DNA from: Gelidibacter sediminis
GTDB lineage: Bacteria > Bacteroidota > Bacteroidia > Flavobacteriales > Flavobacteriaceae
Direction of reading: 5' to 3'
DNA length: 64,000 nucleotides
Assembly: GCF_004364975.1 (NCBI RefSeq)
Contig: NZ_SOBW01000008.1
Span: 496,001 to 560,000 of the forward strand
Numbering within the stretch: position 1 is the first letter of the stretch; each line of letters begins with the position of its first letter. The notes beneath the pieces are model-generated. The model was not told where the DNA came from, ran no database searches, and was given only the letters and a program-made list of their open reading frames with translations. A program made the position numbers and the translations under genes. This document shows positions 1 through 9,099 of this stretch, one piece after another.

Positions 1-194
1 AATTCTTAATAAAAGATATCCACTAATTTATAAGTACTTAGCGGGTTATAATGTATGGCTTTATAGGAGGTTCTGTATGTTAACTTAAAACTCAATTGAG
101 AATTAAAAGGGCGATTATGAAACTCATAAAATGGTTGTGCGGGCCATAAGTTAGGCTGCCTAAAGAATGGTAAGCCTTCTTTTTGCGCTATCCA

Positions 195-713
195 TTATGA
201 AGATTTTTTTTGTAGGTCTCTAATCATCAACCTGGCTTTCAATTTTACCTCAAAGTGGTCCATAGTAATTTTTGAAAGTTGTCTTAACATTAAAGATTCC
301 TTGGCACTCATTACTCGAGGTTTTTGATCGATGATACAAAAAGTACCGAGATTAAAGCCACAAGAGGACCTTAATGGTGCTGCGGCATAAAATTGTAGCA
401 CCAAGACCCCAACAACTAAAGGGTTGGCTAAAGTTCTTGGGTCAATTCTCGCGTTTTCAACAATATAAACATCATCAGATATAATTGCAGAACTACATAG
501 ACCGGGGTTACGCGGTATTTCTTCAGCGTCAATGCCAAAAGAAGATTTAAACCAAATACGATCAGTATCCACAAGTGATATAATAGCAATTGGCACGTCA
601 AAAATTTTGGAAGCTAAAGACGTCATATCATCATAACAGCCGTCAGGAGGCGTGTCGAGAATTTCATACTGATACAAATTCTCGATTCTAGCAACTTCAT
701 GTGAATTTTCCAT
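195..713 (-). CDS. GAF-domain sensor protein
   Basis: A 172-residue protein that is almost entirely one GAF domain, a small-molecule or redox sensing fold. The usual GAF signatures of stand-alone bacterial sensors are visible: an N-terminal YEILDTPPDG segment, an IISLVD(T)DRIWFKS strand/helix, and an FYAAAPLRS...NLGTFCIID segment near residues 108-130. There is no output domain, signal peptide or membrane segment, so it is probably a cytoplasmic ligand-binding module working with a separate partner. A histidine kinase and a receiver protein lie 3-5 kb away on the same strand, but no partner is shown by the sequence. It starts with ATG at 713. Domain call is secure; ligand and role are unknown. 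Confidence 0.8.
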   Translation of the reverse strand: MENSHEVARIENLYQYEILDTPPDGCYDDMTSLASKIFDVPIAIISLVDTDRIWFKSSFGIDAEEIPRNPGLCSSAIISDDVYIVENARIDPRTLANPLVVGVLVLQFYAAAPLRSSCGFNLGTFCIIDQKPRVMSAKESLMLRQLSKITMDHFEVKLKARLMIRDLQKKSS

Positions 714-1042
714 TAATTAACGATTATATAAAATAGTTTAATGCGCAAACAGTTATTTGTTACCAAATAGACAACCCTTTATGCAGAATTAAAAATACAA
801 TACTCGCCCTGAATTTCCGATAAAATCTCTAATAATTTAACATTATCCCATTTTATCTGTAATATAAAACTTGAGCGGATAGGCCAAAGGGTTAATTGCG
901 CGGTCGCTTTAGCATCACATATTTAGGTAATGAATAACGCACCAAGTGCTGTAGAGCACGTTAGTTTGGCAAATTGCATTGTCAAAACTATAAGAACCGC
1001 GTATGATGTAGACACAGATTAGGAGGTGTGCATCGCCGTATG
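714..1042. other. Intergenic region, nothing recognised
   Basis: 329 bases between two minus-strand genes. I see one short hairpin (GTGCTGTAGAGCAC, about 950-964) with no T-tract, and no convincing coding frame or RNA gene. Confidence 0.5.
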
Positions 1043-2164
1043 TTACCAAGGACCATTCTGGGTTATATTAACAAATTTGCCATTCTCCAATCGGAATGCC
1101 CCTCCAAACCCAACAAACCAAAGCCTGTCTTTCTGATCTTTGTAGATTTGGAAAATTACGGGTCCTTTATGGTCATCTGATTTTTGATATTCTGAAATGG
1201 TATTACCATCATATCTATATAAATAATGCTGATTGGAGGTAAACCACAACGTTCCATTTTTATCCTCAGCAATACTGCCGATGCCCTTACCAACTTCAAT
1301 TTTATCTTTTGTGATATTGGTGAATCCCTTTGCGCTGAGACGGAACAAATCCTGTTTTGTAGAAATCCACAAGGTTCCTTTTTCATCTTCAAACACCTCA
1401 TTTACAAAATTGGTTTTGATGTCAATATTATCAGACACGTTAATGAGTTGATTATTTGCGTATGAAAACAATCCGGCATTGGTACTGAACCACATGGTGC
1501 CTTTACGATCTTCCATAATATGATGAACCATTTTGGCGCTAGAAACGCCACGAGTGGCATCTGCTTTACCTTCAGGCAATTTAAAATTCGAGAATTCGAG
1601 TCCATTAAAAGTACAAACCCCGTCTATGGTACCAATCCAAATAGTACCAGTTCTGTCTGCCGTTATACACCATACGTCATTGTTCAATAAACCATCAGTT
1701 TCATAGTAGTTTGTCACTATGGTGCCGTCTATGCTACTGATACCATCGGTATGTCCAAGCCATATTTTACCCTCTTTGTCTTCAGTAATGTCTTTAATGG
1801 TGACCCCTTTTCCTGAGTCCCCTTTAATGTCATCAATGTGCGTTAACACCTGTCCATCATATTTAAATGCGCCGTTTTGGGTACCAAACCATAGGTGTCC
1901 TTTGCTGTCTTGGAAAACCGTTCTTACAACATCACTTATCTGCTTGTCAAAATTTTCAAGTTGAAACATACGCTCACCATTCAATTGTGGAATTTGAGGT
2001 TTTTCCAGAGTTGTATCACTAGTCTTTGTAGTGGTGCTATCAGTGGCGTCTTGTAAATCAATTTTACTCACTTGTCCTTTACATGAGGTTATGATGATAC
2101 TTGCAACAACTACTGTCCATACTTTTATCTCGTGCAGTGTAAGTTTTGTTTTCATGTGATTCAT
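1043..2164 (-). CDS. Two-component-regulator-type propeller lipoprotein
   Basis: A 373-residue predicted lipoprotein: the N-terminus is hydrophobic and ends in a lipobox-like IITSC near residue 28. The rest is seven Reg_prop-type repeats of the form D..G.(L/I/M)WFGT..G...(Y/F).G, for example DSKGHLWFGTQNG, DKEGKIWLGHTDG, DRTGTIWIGTIDG and DQKDRLWFVGFGG. Seven repeats fit one beta-propeller. In hybrid two-component systems this propeller forms the periplasmic sensor, but here it stands alone without kinase or HTH domains, so it is more likely a surface or periplasmic binding protein. The start may be the first ATG (2164) or the fourth codon. Its ligand is unknown. Confidence 0.8.
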   Translation of the reverse strand: MNHMKTKLTLHEIKVWTVVVASIIITSCKGQVSKIDLQDATDSTTTKTSDTTLEKPQIPQLNGERMFQLENFDKQISDVVRTVFQDSKGHLWFGTQNGAFKYDGQVLTHIDDIKGDSGKGVTIKDITEDKEGKIWLGHTDGISSIDGTIVTNYYETDGLLNNDVWCITADRTGTIWIGTIDGVCTFNGLEFSNFKLPEGKADATRGVSSAKMVHHIMEDRKGTMWFSTNAGLFSYANNQLINVSDNIDIKTNFVNEVFEDEKGTLWISTKQDLFRLSAKGFTNITKDKIEVGKGIGSIAEDKNGTLWFTSNQHYLYRYDGNTISEYQKSDDHKGPVIFQIYKDQKDRLWFVGFGGAFRLENGKFVNITQNGPW

Positions 2165-2470
2165 TTTGAATTGAAACCCAGAATAACCCTACATAAAGGT
2201 TGTGGGTATTATAAATAACTAATATAATAAATCAAACTGATTAATTGTTACACCCTATAAGCTATTGGAATTTGATACATGGTGATGTCTTTCTACATCT
2301 TTTTATTAGGCTTGTAAACAGATTGCCAATGCGTTTTAATCATTGTTTTTTTTAAAAATTATATTTCTAACCTAATGAAAATTTTAGTTTACATCCGATT
2401 AATCTTCAATACATTTTCTATGCATATTGTGGTGCGAGTCCTCAGATATGGATATCCCGCTAATTAGTTA
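2165..2470. other. Intergenic region, nothing recognised
   Basis: 306 AT-rich bases between two minus-strand genes. It probably contains the promoter of the propeller lipoprotein. No RNA gene, repeat or clear terminator was found. Confidence 0.4.
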
Positions 2471-3400
2471 TTATGAGATTTGTAAAAGAAAACTTTTGAT
2501 GTGGGACAAATATTCTTCTTTTTGATCTAACCAACCATAATGCCCACACTCTTCCAAAAAGAATACACTTGAATTAGAGAAAACTTTTTGTGCAGTCAAC
2601 GCTAGAGATTCCGGGATAACATCTTGTTTGCCCTGTAAAATTAGCACAGGTTTATTGAAGGATTTTAGGTTTTCTTTACAATCAAAATTGATGTTAAACA
2701 TAGCGTTCCAAACCAATCGATTCAATCTCATATCACCCTGCATTAATCTTTGACTTACAACGGGGATGTGTTTTTTATCATACACATAGGCGGACGCTAG
2801 ATACTCACTGAACTTTCTTCGATTGTATGCCGTGCCATTTGCTCTGTTTTTAGTTCTCCAAAAGCTCAAGGAATCAACTTCTTGCGGTGATAATCTAGCA
2901 TGTAAATTGGCTTGCGCATTTTCAATCAAATGTAAGTCTAGGCCGCCGGATGATGAATGGATCATGGCCTTTACTTTATCAGGATAATGAGCAGCATAAT
3001 AATTGGCAAGCATGCCTCCAAATGAATGACCAAATACGATCCAATGGGCAACACCAAAATCCCTTCGTATGAATTCAATGTCTTGAATCATTAAATTTAG
3101 GGTTATAGTAGAACTGTCAACTGTACTGAGAGTGGAATTTCCAGTGCCTCTTTGATCATATAGTATAGCTGTATATCCAAATGAGGAGAGTTCTTTGGCT
3201 ATATCTGCAAAGCCTTCACTACTGAACCCAGGTCCTCCATTAATGATTAATATTGGTTGGCCAACACCAATCGTTTTATAGTGAATTTTGCCATCTTTTG
3301 TAAGTATTGTCTTTGACTCCTGACCATAAGACATTTGAATGCACATTACTATAATAGTGAATTTTAGTAATGATTTTGCGATGTTGCTAGTAGTTAACAT
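2471..3400 (-). CDS. Exported alpha/beta hydrolase (proline-iminopeptidase-like)
   Basis: An alpha/beta-hydrolase fold enzyme. The oxyanion-hole motif NGGPG, the YDQRGTGNS motif, the nucleophile elbow GHSFGG, an acid in LILQGKQDV and the catalytic histidine in EECGHYGW are all present in the order expected. NGGPG plus DQRG(T)G is typical of the prolyl iminopeptidase (peptidase S33) subgroup. The frame stays open upstream to a TTG at 3436. I prefer the ATG at 3400, because it gives a standard signal peptide (hydrophobic stretch ending near SYGQ). The true substrate cannot be told from sequence and could be a peptide, an ester or a lactone. Confidence 0.8.
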   Translation of the reverse strand: MLTTSNIAKSLLKFTIIVMCIQMSYGQESKTILTKDGKIHYKTIGVGQPILIINGGPGFSSEGFADIAKELSSFGYTAILYDQRGTGNSTLSTVDSSTITLNLMIQDIEFIRRDFGVAHWIVFGHSFGGMLANYYAAHYPDKVKAMIHSSSGGLDLHLIENAQANLHARLSPQEVDSLSFWRTKNRANGTAYNRRKFSEYLASAYVYDKKHIPVVSQRLMQGDMRLNRLVWNAMFNINFDCKENLKSFNKPVLILQGKQDVIPESLALTAQKVFSNSSVFFLEECGHYGWLDQKEEYLSHIKSFLLQIS

Positions 3401-3680
3401 ATTAAATAATGGCAAATTATGAAGTAAGACATCCAATTTAATAAATAAATTTCAGAGTCTGTGATTCATAGGTTAAAATTGGAATACCACCTATTTTGTC
3501 GATATCTCATTGTGCAATTATAAGTAGTGGTTTGTTAACGCTATCCATATCATTGGCAACACCTGTTCTGTTGGACCTGTCTCGCAACTCGCGTAACTTT
3601 CACCTTTTGCTGCTCATTTGCAAGAAGCAGCAGGACTGCCATTTAAAACCCGTTGCAAAGCATTTTTTAAGGAAAACAAT

Positions 3681-5345
3681 TTAAGAGGCATAAGGCAGGT
3701 AAATAATAAACTCTGCACCTTCATTGCTTTCGCTCTTAGCTTCAATAAAGCCATTGTGGTTTTCTATAATTTTTTTGACAATTGATAATCCTATTCCAGT
3801 GCCTTCAAATTCTTTACGTGTATGCAGGCGCTTAAAAACATCAAAAATTTTCTCACCTGAACTCTGGTTAAAACCGATGCCATTATCTTTTATACGTATT
3901 ACAGTGTAGGATTTATTAGGGTCAATTTTATTATTCTCGATAGAAGCTCCAGGAACTTTAGAAGCAGAAAATGCAACGATTAATTTTCGTGAGTGGTCTC
4001 TAAATTTAATCGCGTTGGAAATTAAATTATACAATACCTGCTTAAACTGAAATGGAATTACCGATACTTCTGTAGAGGCATTAAGAACGAGTTGTCCGTC
4101 TACCATATTCAACTCTTCCTTAAGGTCATTATTGATTTCATTGAAAATTAATTTGAAATCGAAATTTTCTAAGGTTCTGTCGCTGTCATTAGTGCGCGAA
4201 TAGGCAAGCAAATCATTGATTAAGGTTTGCATGCGCTGCGCAGACGCTTCTAATCTGTTGATTCTCGTTTTACTTTTTTCGGAGAGATTGTCAAAATCTT
4301 CTAGGACAATTTGTGATGTAAACGTTCTTATTTTCCGTAAGGGTTCCTGAAGGTCATGACTTGAGATATAGGCAAACGACTGTAATTCTTCATTAGATTT
4401 TTCAAGTTTCAGATTGGTCTCTTTTAATTCTTGGGTTCTCAGTTCAACTTTCTTTTCCAATTCATCAGAAAATAATTTTTTATCATGAATGTCTAAGGAA
4501 GAACTGACCGCACTTTCAAAAGTTTTATCATCTGAAAGTTTTGGCATAAAATAGGTGGCGATCCATCTGTATTGACCATTTTTATCCAGCATCTTTAATT
4601 CAGATTCCCAATGGTCATTAAGTTCCATATGTCTTAGGTAATCTTTTAGGGCCTGTTCTTTTTGTGAAGGGTGCACCAATTCTATCCAGCCCAAATTTTG
4701 CAATTCGCGCGTAGATTTCCCTGAGAAATTTGACCACGCCTGATTGAAATAAACCGCATTTTTTGTCTTATCGGCCATAGCAATCATCATCGAATTTCCT
4801 TCTGCAATTTTTCTAAAACGTTCTTCGCTAGCCACCAATGCCCTATTGGCCAACACTGACGTAGTTGTTTCATTCATAATAATGAGAATTCCCGCTATGT
4901 CATTATCTACATCCCTAACAGGACTAAATCCATAAGACCAATAGGCATCTTCAAGAGTGCCATTACGTTCTATGGGCATTAATTGATTGCTTTTCCAGGT
5001 GGCCTCACCGCCGTGTTTTAAGTTCAGTAATTCAGGGCCAAAATCATCCCAGATTTCAGACCAAAACTCAGCCGCTGGCATGCCTAAATTAGAAGGATGT
5101 TTACCGGTGGTACCTAAACTTTGCCTAAAAACGTCATTGTAAAAGCATATCAAATCTTCTCCCCAAGTAAGAATCATGGGAGATTTGCTGTTGAGTATAA
5201 TATTGAGGCAGGTTTTTAAACTTACGGACCAGTTCTGGGCAGGTCCCATAGAAGTATCACTCCAATCTTTACTTTTGATAAGGGTTCCCATTTCTCCCTC
5301 ACTTTTTAAAAATTGCAGCGCTTCGTTAAATGTACTTTCTTTCAT
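3681..5345 (-). CDS. PAS-domain sensor histidine kinase
   Basis: A 554-residue soluble histidine kinase with no membrane segment. The N-terminal part (about residues 30-160) looks like a degenerate PAS domain (LTWGEDLICFYND). A second PAS/PAC domain spans about 165-290 (KTKNAVYFNQAW...GWIELVHP). A coiled coil (about 290-325) leads to a HisKA domain with the phosphoacceptor in SYISSHDLQEP-type sequence (FAYISSHDLQEPLRK), then a HATPase_c domain with N, G1 (IKDNGIGF), F (FKRLHTRKEFEGTG) and G2 (GIGLSIVKK) boxes. Its ATG overlaps the stop codon of the upstream receiver gene by 4 bases, so the two are translationally coupled and probably partners. The stimulus is unknown; bacteriophytochrome-like photosensing is not supported because no chromophore-binding GAF/PHY region is present. 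Confidence 0.9.
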   Translation of the reverse strand: MKESTFNEALQFLKSEGEMGTLIKSKDWSDTSMGPAQNWSVSLKTCLNIILNSKSPMILTWGEDLICFYNDVFRQSLGTTGKHPSNLGMPAAEFWSEIWDDFGPELLNLKHGGEATWKSNQLMPIERNGTLEDAYWSYGFSPVRDVDNDIAGILIIMNETTTSVLANRALVASEERFRKIAEGNSMMIAMADKTKNAVYFNQAWSNFSGKSTRELQNLGWIELVHPSQKEQALKDYLRHMELNDHWESELKMLDKNGQYRWIATYFMPKLSDDKTFESAVSSSLDIHDKKLFSDELEKKVELRTQELKETNLKLEKSNEELQSFAYISSHDLQEPLRKIRTFTSQIVLEDFDNLSEKSKTRINRLEASAQRMQTLINDLLAYSRTNDSDRTLENFDFKLIFNEINNDLKEELNMVDGQLVLNASTEVSVIPFQFKQVLYNLISNAIKFRDHSRKLIVAFSASKVPGASIENNKIDPNKSYTVIRIKDNGIGFNQSSGEKIFDVFKRLHTRKEFEGTGIGLSIVKKIIENHNGFIEAKSESNEGAEFIIYLPYAS

Positions 5346-5779
5346 GTAATGGCAATTAAAAAATTCTTATGGTTAACACCATCATTGATGGTAGAAAGTG
5401 CAGTCTTAATAGCATCGATTAGTGATAAATAATTACTTGGTTTACGAAGGTAATGGTTGGCACCATCCTCCTGTAAAATTGTCGCTACCTCTGGATTATA
5501 AGAGGTAGAAAAGATGATGATTTTTAAATCATCATATTTTGGATTGGAACGTAAAATTTTGAGGCATTCGTGCCCATCCATGACAGGCATATTTAAATCT
5601 AAAAAAATAGCGTCTGGCCTGAGGTCAGGGTATTGTTCAAGCAACTGGATGGCTTCCATGCCGTGTTCTGCCATCTTAAACTGTACTGGATTTCCAAGCG
5701 CCTCTAGTGCCTCTTGAAAAAAAATGCGATCATCTTCGTCATCATCCACCAGTAGAATAAGTTTATCTTTTAGCTTCAT
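5342..5779 (-). CDS. CheY-like single-domain response regulator
   Basis: A 145-residue stand-alone receiver domain of the Rcp1/CheY type. The acidic pocket (LILLVDDDEDD), the phosphoacceptor aspartate in DAIFLDLNMPVMDG, the conserved Ser/Thr (IIFSTSYNPE) and the lysine in YLRKPSNY are all present. There is no DNA-binding or enzymatic output domain. Its 3' end overlaps the start of the PAS histidine kinase by 4 bases (ATGA), so both come from one transcript. The receiver-then-kinase order resembles other soluble phosphorelay pairs in bacteria. Output is probably by protein-protein contact. Confidence 0.9.
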   Translation of the reverse strand: MKLKDKLILLVDDDEDDRIFFQEALEALGNPVQFKMAEHGMEAIQLLEQYPDLRPDAIFLDLNMPVMDGHECLKILRSNPKYDDLKIIIFSTSYNPEVATILQEDGANHYLRKPSNYLSLIDAIKTALSTINDGVNHKNFLIAIT

Positions 5780-6083
5780 TTAACTCTAATATTGATAACA
5801 ACAATCGGTTTTCTAAAACAAATTTAAAAAATATATAAATTGATGGTGTATATCAAAAAGAAAATATTAACGCAAAGACTAAAATATTAAGCGTTATCTA
5901 AAAATTTTCATTAATAGCACTGACTATTTTTTAAAAAAAATGTGATTTATGCAGCTCAAGGCACCTCTATATGGTTACTAATCAGGTTGCCCATTTGGCA
6001 TGACACATGGCTAAAGCTAAATATTATAGTCATAAGTTTTTAAAATAGGCGAGGGCATGCTCTTATTGATACCCTATAAGCGA
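5780..6083. other. Intergenic region, nothing recognised
   Basis: 304 AT-rich bases upstream of the receiver gene. It should carry the promoter of the receiver-kinase operon. No RNA gene or repeat was seen. Confidence 0.4.
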
Positions 6084-6917
6084 TCAGTCTTTTGGGGTAT
6101 AGTTTGTATAATCTGCGGCATTTTCCAATAGGTATTTTGGACTGTTTCCTAAGAAAATATCAAAGTAAGCTGTGTGTGTTGCCCCCATAATGATTAACAC
6201 CCTGTCGTTTTTTGTTAAGGGAATATCTGAAAAATTGGAGTACATTCTTAAATTTCGTTTATAAAAATCGGCTATAATATCAGAGCCCTCAAAATTATTT
6301 GGTGTATGCATAGTGGCCAGAAAATTATAGAGGTCAAATGTTTCCATTTTATATTCCGTAGTGTTGATTTCAGTATATTGTTGGAGGAGTGGCTTGTTGT
6401 TTAAAGTTTCATAACCATCCATAATGGATTTAACATACAAGCTATCAGATGGGTTGCTATTGGCCAATGCAATGAGTTTTGGATAATTAAACCCGATGGG
6501 GTTATCAATCCCATAAATTTTTTTTGCGCCACTCAATCGCGCCACCTCAAGTCCAATAACGTTTACCTCCTCTGAATAATTAATGCGGTTGCTTTGGTCC
6601 GTCTTATACTTTTCAAATGTTTTATTGATGAATTGGGTGCTTTCAGGCGGAATTTCCACACAAATAATTGTGGGTTTAAATTGAACCAATTGTTTTACTA
6701 TTTGGGCTATCTCAGCTTTAGCCTTGGCACTATTAACATTGGTAACAGAAGAATAGGCGTCTGTGCTTCCACTCAGATGCACTGACGCAAAATTCAGAAC
6801 AGGTATTTTCTCTGTAGATGCGTTTTCTGATGGGATTTCCGTTTTTAGCTTCGTATTAGACTCCAATTGACAGGCTGATACTGTCAAAATCAAAACGAAG
6901 AGCAGTAAATTTTTCAT
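6084..6917 (-). CDS. DUF5694-like lipoprotein
   Basis: A 277-residue predicted lipoprotein (MKNLLLFVLILTVSAC, lipobox at residues 13-16). The body resembles the TraB/GumN/DUF5694 group: a segment saying a protein set IVKQLVQFKPTIICVEIPPE, and a C-terminal VLIIMGATHTAYFDIFL motif. The family has no firmly established activity, although TraB-like proteins have been proposed to be metal-dependent hydrolases. It lies just outside the left end of the island and is the last clearly chromosomal gene on that side. The family assignment is from memory of motif shape, so it is moderate. Confidence 0.55.
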   Translation of the reverse strand: MKNLLLFVLILTVSACQLESNTKLKTEIPSENASTEKIPVLNFASVHLSGSTDAYSSVTNVNSAKAKAEIAQIVKQLVQFKPTIICVEIPPESTQFINKTFEKYKTDQSNRINYSEEVNVIGLEVARLSGAKKIYGIDNPIGFNYPKLIALANSNPSDSLYVKSIMDGYETLNNKPLLQQYTEINTTEYKMETFDLYNFLATMHTPNNFEGSDIIADFYKRNLRMYSNFSDIPLTKNDRVLIIMGATHTAYFDIFLGNSPKYLLENAADYTNYTPKD

Positions 6918-7307
6918 AAGTGGTTGGAGTTTTTTTAAATCGTACTACCTCATTTGTAAACTCATGTGTGCCTATTATTTAAGCTTTAACACAGACCTTA
7001 AAGTTGCACATAGATATTACTCTATTTTGAATTCATCTAGTCACACAAATTTAAACGAATTCATAGTTGTGCATCAATTAATTGTGAGAAATTAGCGCAT
7101 TAAAGACAAGCGCAGGTACTATTACGGAAACGAAGTTTGAGAGTGTTTGAGTGTTTTTGTATACCTGTGATACTTGCAATTTTTTGGACCTACACGAGTA
7201 TGACTATTTGGGTGTTGAAGATATCATTTAAAAAACGGATGTTAGTCATTAATACGCTGATTGTTAAAGCATTGCGTAACATAGGGAGATGAAGATGACG
7301 TTGTTCT

Positions 7308-7324
7308 GACCTCCGGGTTATGAA
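7308..7324. repeat. Left attachment core (attL), 17-bp direct repeat
   Basis: GACCTCCGGGTTATGAA, identical to 51428-51444 inside tRNA-Met. Flanking bases differ at both ends, so the identity is exactly 17 bases. It matches the anticodon stem-loop region, a common crossover site for tyrosine recombinases. Confidence 0.85.
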
Positions 7325-7429
7325 AATTCAAAATCGTCCACTAAAATACATCAAAATAATTCAAAATCAATTAGTTACATAAAATTCTATTTTACATAAT
7401 ATCAATTGATATCAAGGAAAATGACCATT

Positions 7430-7451
7430 TGTTGTACCTATGTTGTACCTA
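7430..7451. repeat. Tandem 11-bp repeats, candidate integrase arm-type sites (left)
   Basis: Two perfect head-to-tail copies of TGTTGTACCTA (7430-7440 and 7441-7451), between the attachment core and the integrase start. The right end carries the same pair at 51334-51355, one copy with a single mismatch. Paired repeats at both ends near the cores are what arm-type integrase binding sites look like. Confidence 0.7.
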
Positions 7452-7485
7452 AAAATTAGTAACTTAAGAGTCTAATTTTCAAGTT

Positions 7486-8691
7486 ATGGCATCTATTCAA
7501 ACAGTCCTTAGAAATAAACCAAATGCACGGAGTTTGTATCCAATTGCGATACGGATCACAAAAGATCGAAAAACATCCTACATTTTTACGGGTCAATATA
7601 TAGATAAGATGGAATGGAATGAGCAGAAGGGGCTGGTTAAAAAATCTCATCCAAATGCCCTGTCTATAAATCAATTAATTTTTTCCAAACTTAGCCAAGC
7701 CAATAAGCGACTTTTAAATGCGGAATCTGATCGAGAATATCAATCCGTTGCTACAATAAAAACCAGTATCGTTAAAAAAGAGCGTTTCGATTTTTTTAGT
7801 GCAGTGAAAATTCAATTGAGACGTTTAGAAGAACGCGGTCAGTTTCATCAACGAGATGTTGTAAAACAAAGAATGGCAAAGTTTAAAGCTTTTGCAAAAG
7901 CAGACAAGCTCCATTTTAATGAAATAACTCTAGATCTTCTCAAACGTTTCGAAGCTTATTTAAAGAATGATAGAGGGTTAGCATATAGAACGACCGTGAA
8001 TTATATGATTGCTATTAGAACTATATACAATATTGCGATAGGTGAGAAGTGGGCAGAACGCAATCATTATCCGTTTGGTAGAGGCGGCTATACGATTAAA
8101 TTTTTGGAGTCTCAAAAAATTGGGCTCACTGTAGAAGAAGTGAAGTTACTTGAAAAGACAGAAATTGTAACCCCCGCTCAGCAGCATGCTTTAAATATTT
8201 GGTTGATAAGCTTCTATTTTGCAGGCATAAGAATTGGTGATGTCATGCAGCTTAAGTGGTCAGATTTTATTGATAATAGATTACGTTATCGGATGGGGAA
8301 AAATCAAAAATTGGTTTCGCTAAAAATTCCTGAGAAAGTAAAGCCAATACTCGCACATTACAAGGACATTGCTGTGGATGACTTTGTTTTCGAAGAATTG
8401 AGAATGGTTGACCCTAAAGATGCAAAAACACTACGTACAAGAATAAAGACCGTTACCCGAACGTGTAATAGGCATTTGAAGAATATTGCTGACGATCTAA
8501 GGATTAACAAAAATTTGAGTATGCATATTGCTCGTCATAGTTTTGGTAATATATCAGGAAGTAAAATTCCTATACAAATGCTTCAAAAGTTATACCGTCA
8601 TTCTTCGGTTACCACCACGATTATGTATCAATCTAATTTTATGCAAGATGATGTGGATGATGCCTTGGATAGAGTTGTGAATTTTCAATAA
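7486..8691 (+). CDS. Tyrosine recombinase / site-specific integrase
   Basis: A full-length 401-residue Bacteroidota phage-type integrase. The N-terminal arm-binding region (about 1-100) has the start MASIQTVLRNKPNARSLYPIAIR typical of the family. A SAM-like core-binding domain follows (about 105-215), then the catalytic domain. The catalytic set is visible: R249 (FAGIRIGD), H347 and R350 (HIARHSFG), H372 (LYRHSS) and the nucleophile Y381 (TIMYQS); a lysine in the beta-hairpin near residue 275 is likely. It lies next to attL and reads into the island. A 329-base degraded relative of its middle part lies at 48172-48500. It should catalyse integration and excision at the tRNA-Met site, but the element specificity is inferred from position only. 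Confidence 0.95.
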   Translation: MASIQTVLRNKPNARSLYPIAIRITKDRKTSYIFTGQYIDKMEWNEQKGLVKKSHPNALSINQLIFSKLSQANKRLLNAESDREYQSVATIKTSIVKKERFDFFSAVKIQLRRLEERGQFHQRDVVKQRMAKFKAFAKADKLHFNEITLDLLKRFEAYLKNDRGLAYRTTVNYMIAIRTIYNIAIGEKWAERNHYPFGRGGYTIKFLESQKIGLTVEEVKLLEKTEIVTPAQQHALNIWLISFYFAGIRIGDVMQLKWSDFIDNRLRYRMGKNQKLVSLKIPEKVKPILAHYKDIAVDDFVFEELRMVDPKDAKTLRTRIKTVTRTCNRHLKNIADDLRINKNLSMHIARHSFGNISGSKIPIQMLQKLYRHSSVTTTIMYQSNFMQDDVDDALDRVVNFQ

Positions 8692-8719
8692 TTTTTTTAT
8701 TTTTTGTTAGACTGCATAA

Positions 8720-8754
8720 GCAGAAGGCCATTGGTTCGAATCTATTTCCCGCTA
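8720..8754 (+). pseudogene. tRNA 3'-half remnant
   Basis: Just after the integrase stop codon the plus strand reads AAGGCC, then a T-arm box GGTTCGAATC (8733-8742), then TTTCCCGCT, which matches the layout variable loop, T-arm, acceptor 3' strand of a tRNA whose 5' acceptor would start GCGGGAA (a Gly-type acceptor). No 5' half precedes it and the T stem has mismatches, so it is a scar rather than a gene. It is followed by a terminator, as a chromosomal tRNA gene would be. It suggests an earlier integration at another tRNA. Confidence 0.55.
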
Positions 8755-8765
8755 TTACTAAAACC

Positions 8766-8796
8766 AAGGCTTTACAGAAATCTGAGGCCTTTTTTG
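8766..8796 (+). terminator. Rho-independent terminator after the integrase/tRNA remnant
   Basis: Stem AAGGC...CAG paired with CTG..GCCTT (8766-8791), followed by a run of T. It separates the integrase from the fucI operon. Confidence 0.7.
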
Positions 8797-8964
8797 TTCT
8801 AAGGAGTACAGCATATCTACATCATAGTACTGTTTTTATCCTGCTCAATAGGGATCAAGTCCAATTGTTGTAGTTAGTGTCTTAAAAAAATGCTCTAAAA
8901 GGTTACTAGTAGTTCGTCTTTGAAAGAAATACCAATAATTAGCATTGATTGATATGCACAAGGG

Positions 8965-9011
8965 TTTCATATAGATATTTTTTTGATATATTTGCTAAAT
9001 CAATTTAGCAA
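8965..9011 (+). promoter_or_regulatory. fucI promoter with overlapping LacI-type operator
   Basis: A TAnnTTTG box (TATATTTG, 8987-8994) with a TTTC element 18 bases upstream (8965-8968) fits the Bacteroidota sigma-factor consensus. A 20-bp near-perfect palindrome, TTGCTAAATCAATTTAGCAA (8992-9011), begins inside the -7 box. Such overlap implies repression by blocking the promoter. Five similar palindromes occur elsewhere in the locus. Confidence 0.75.
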
Positions 9012-9099
9012 ATTAGCTAATTAATTTAATCATTTAAACATTTAGTATTCAAATTAAACTAAAAAATCCATTTAACTTTTAAATTTAACTACAGATAGT

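Larger units (their letters stand above)
6918..7485. other. Island left junction: att core, decayed tRNA-like stretch, arm repeats
   Basis: 568 bases without a gene. It contains the 17-bp repeat shared with the tRNA-Met gene (7308-7324) and tandem 11-bp repeats (7430-7451). The 26 bases left of the core begin TAGGGAGA and can be aligned loosely with the 3' half of tRNA-Met (TAGCGAGA...), as expected for a displaced, decaying tRNA end. That alignment is weak (about half the positions). The rest shows no structure that I recognise. Confidence 0.55.

Noticed and set aside
3496-3684. A 62-residue plus-strand protein between the hydrolase and kinase genes
   Set aside because: No family resemblance and no support from context; the sequence looks like non-coding 3' DNA of two minus-strand genes.
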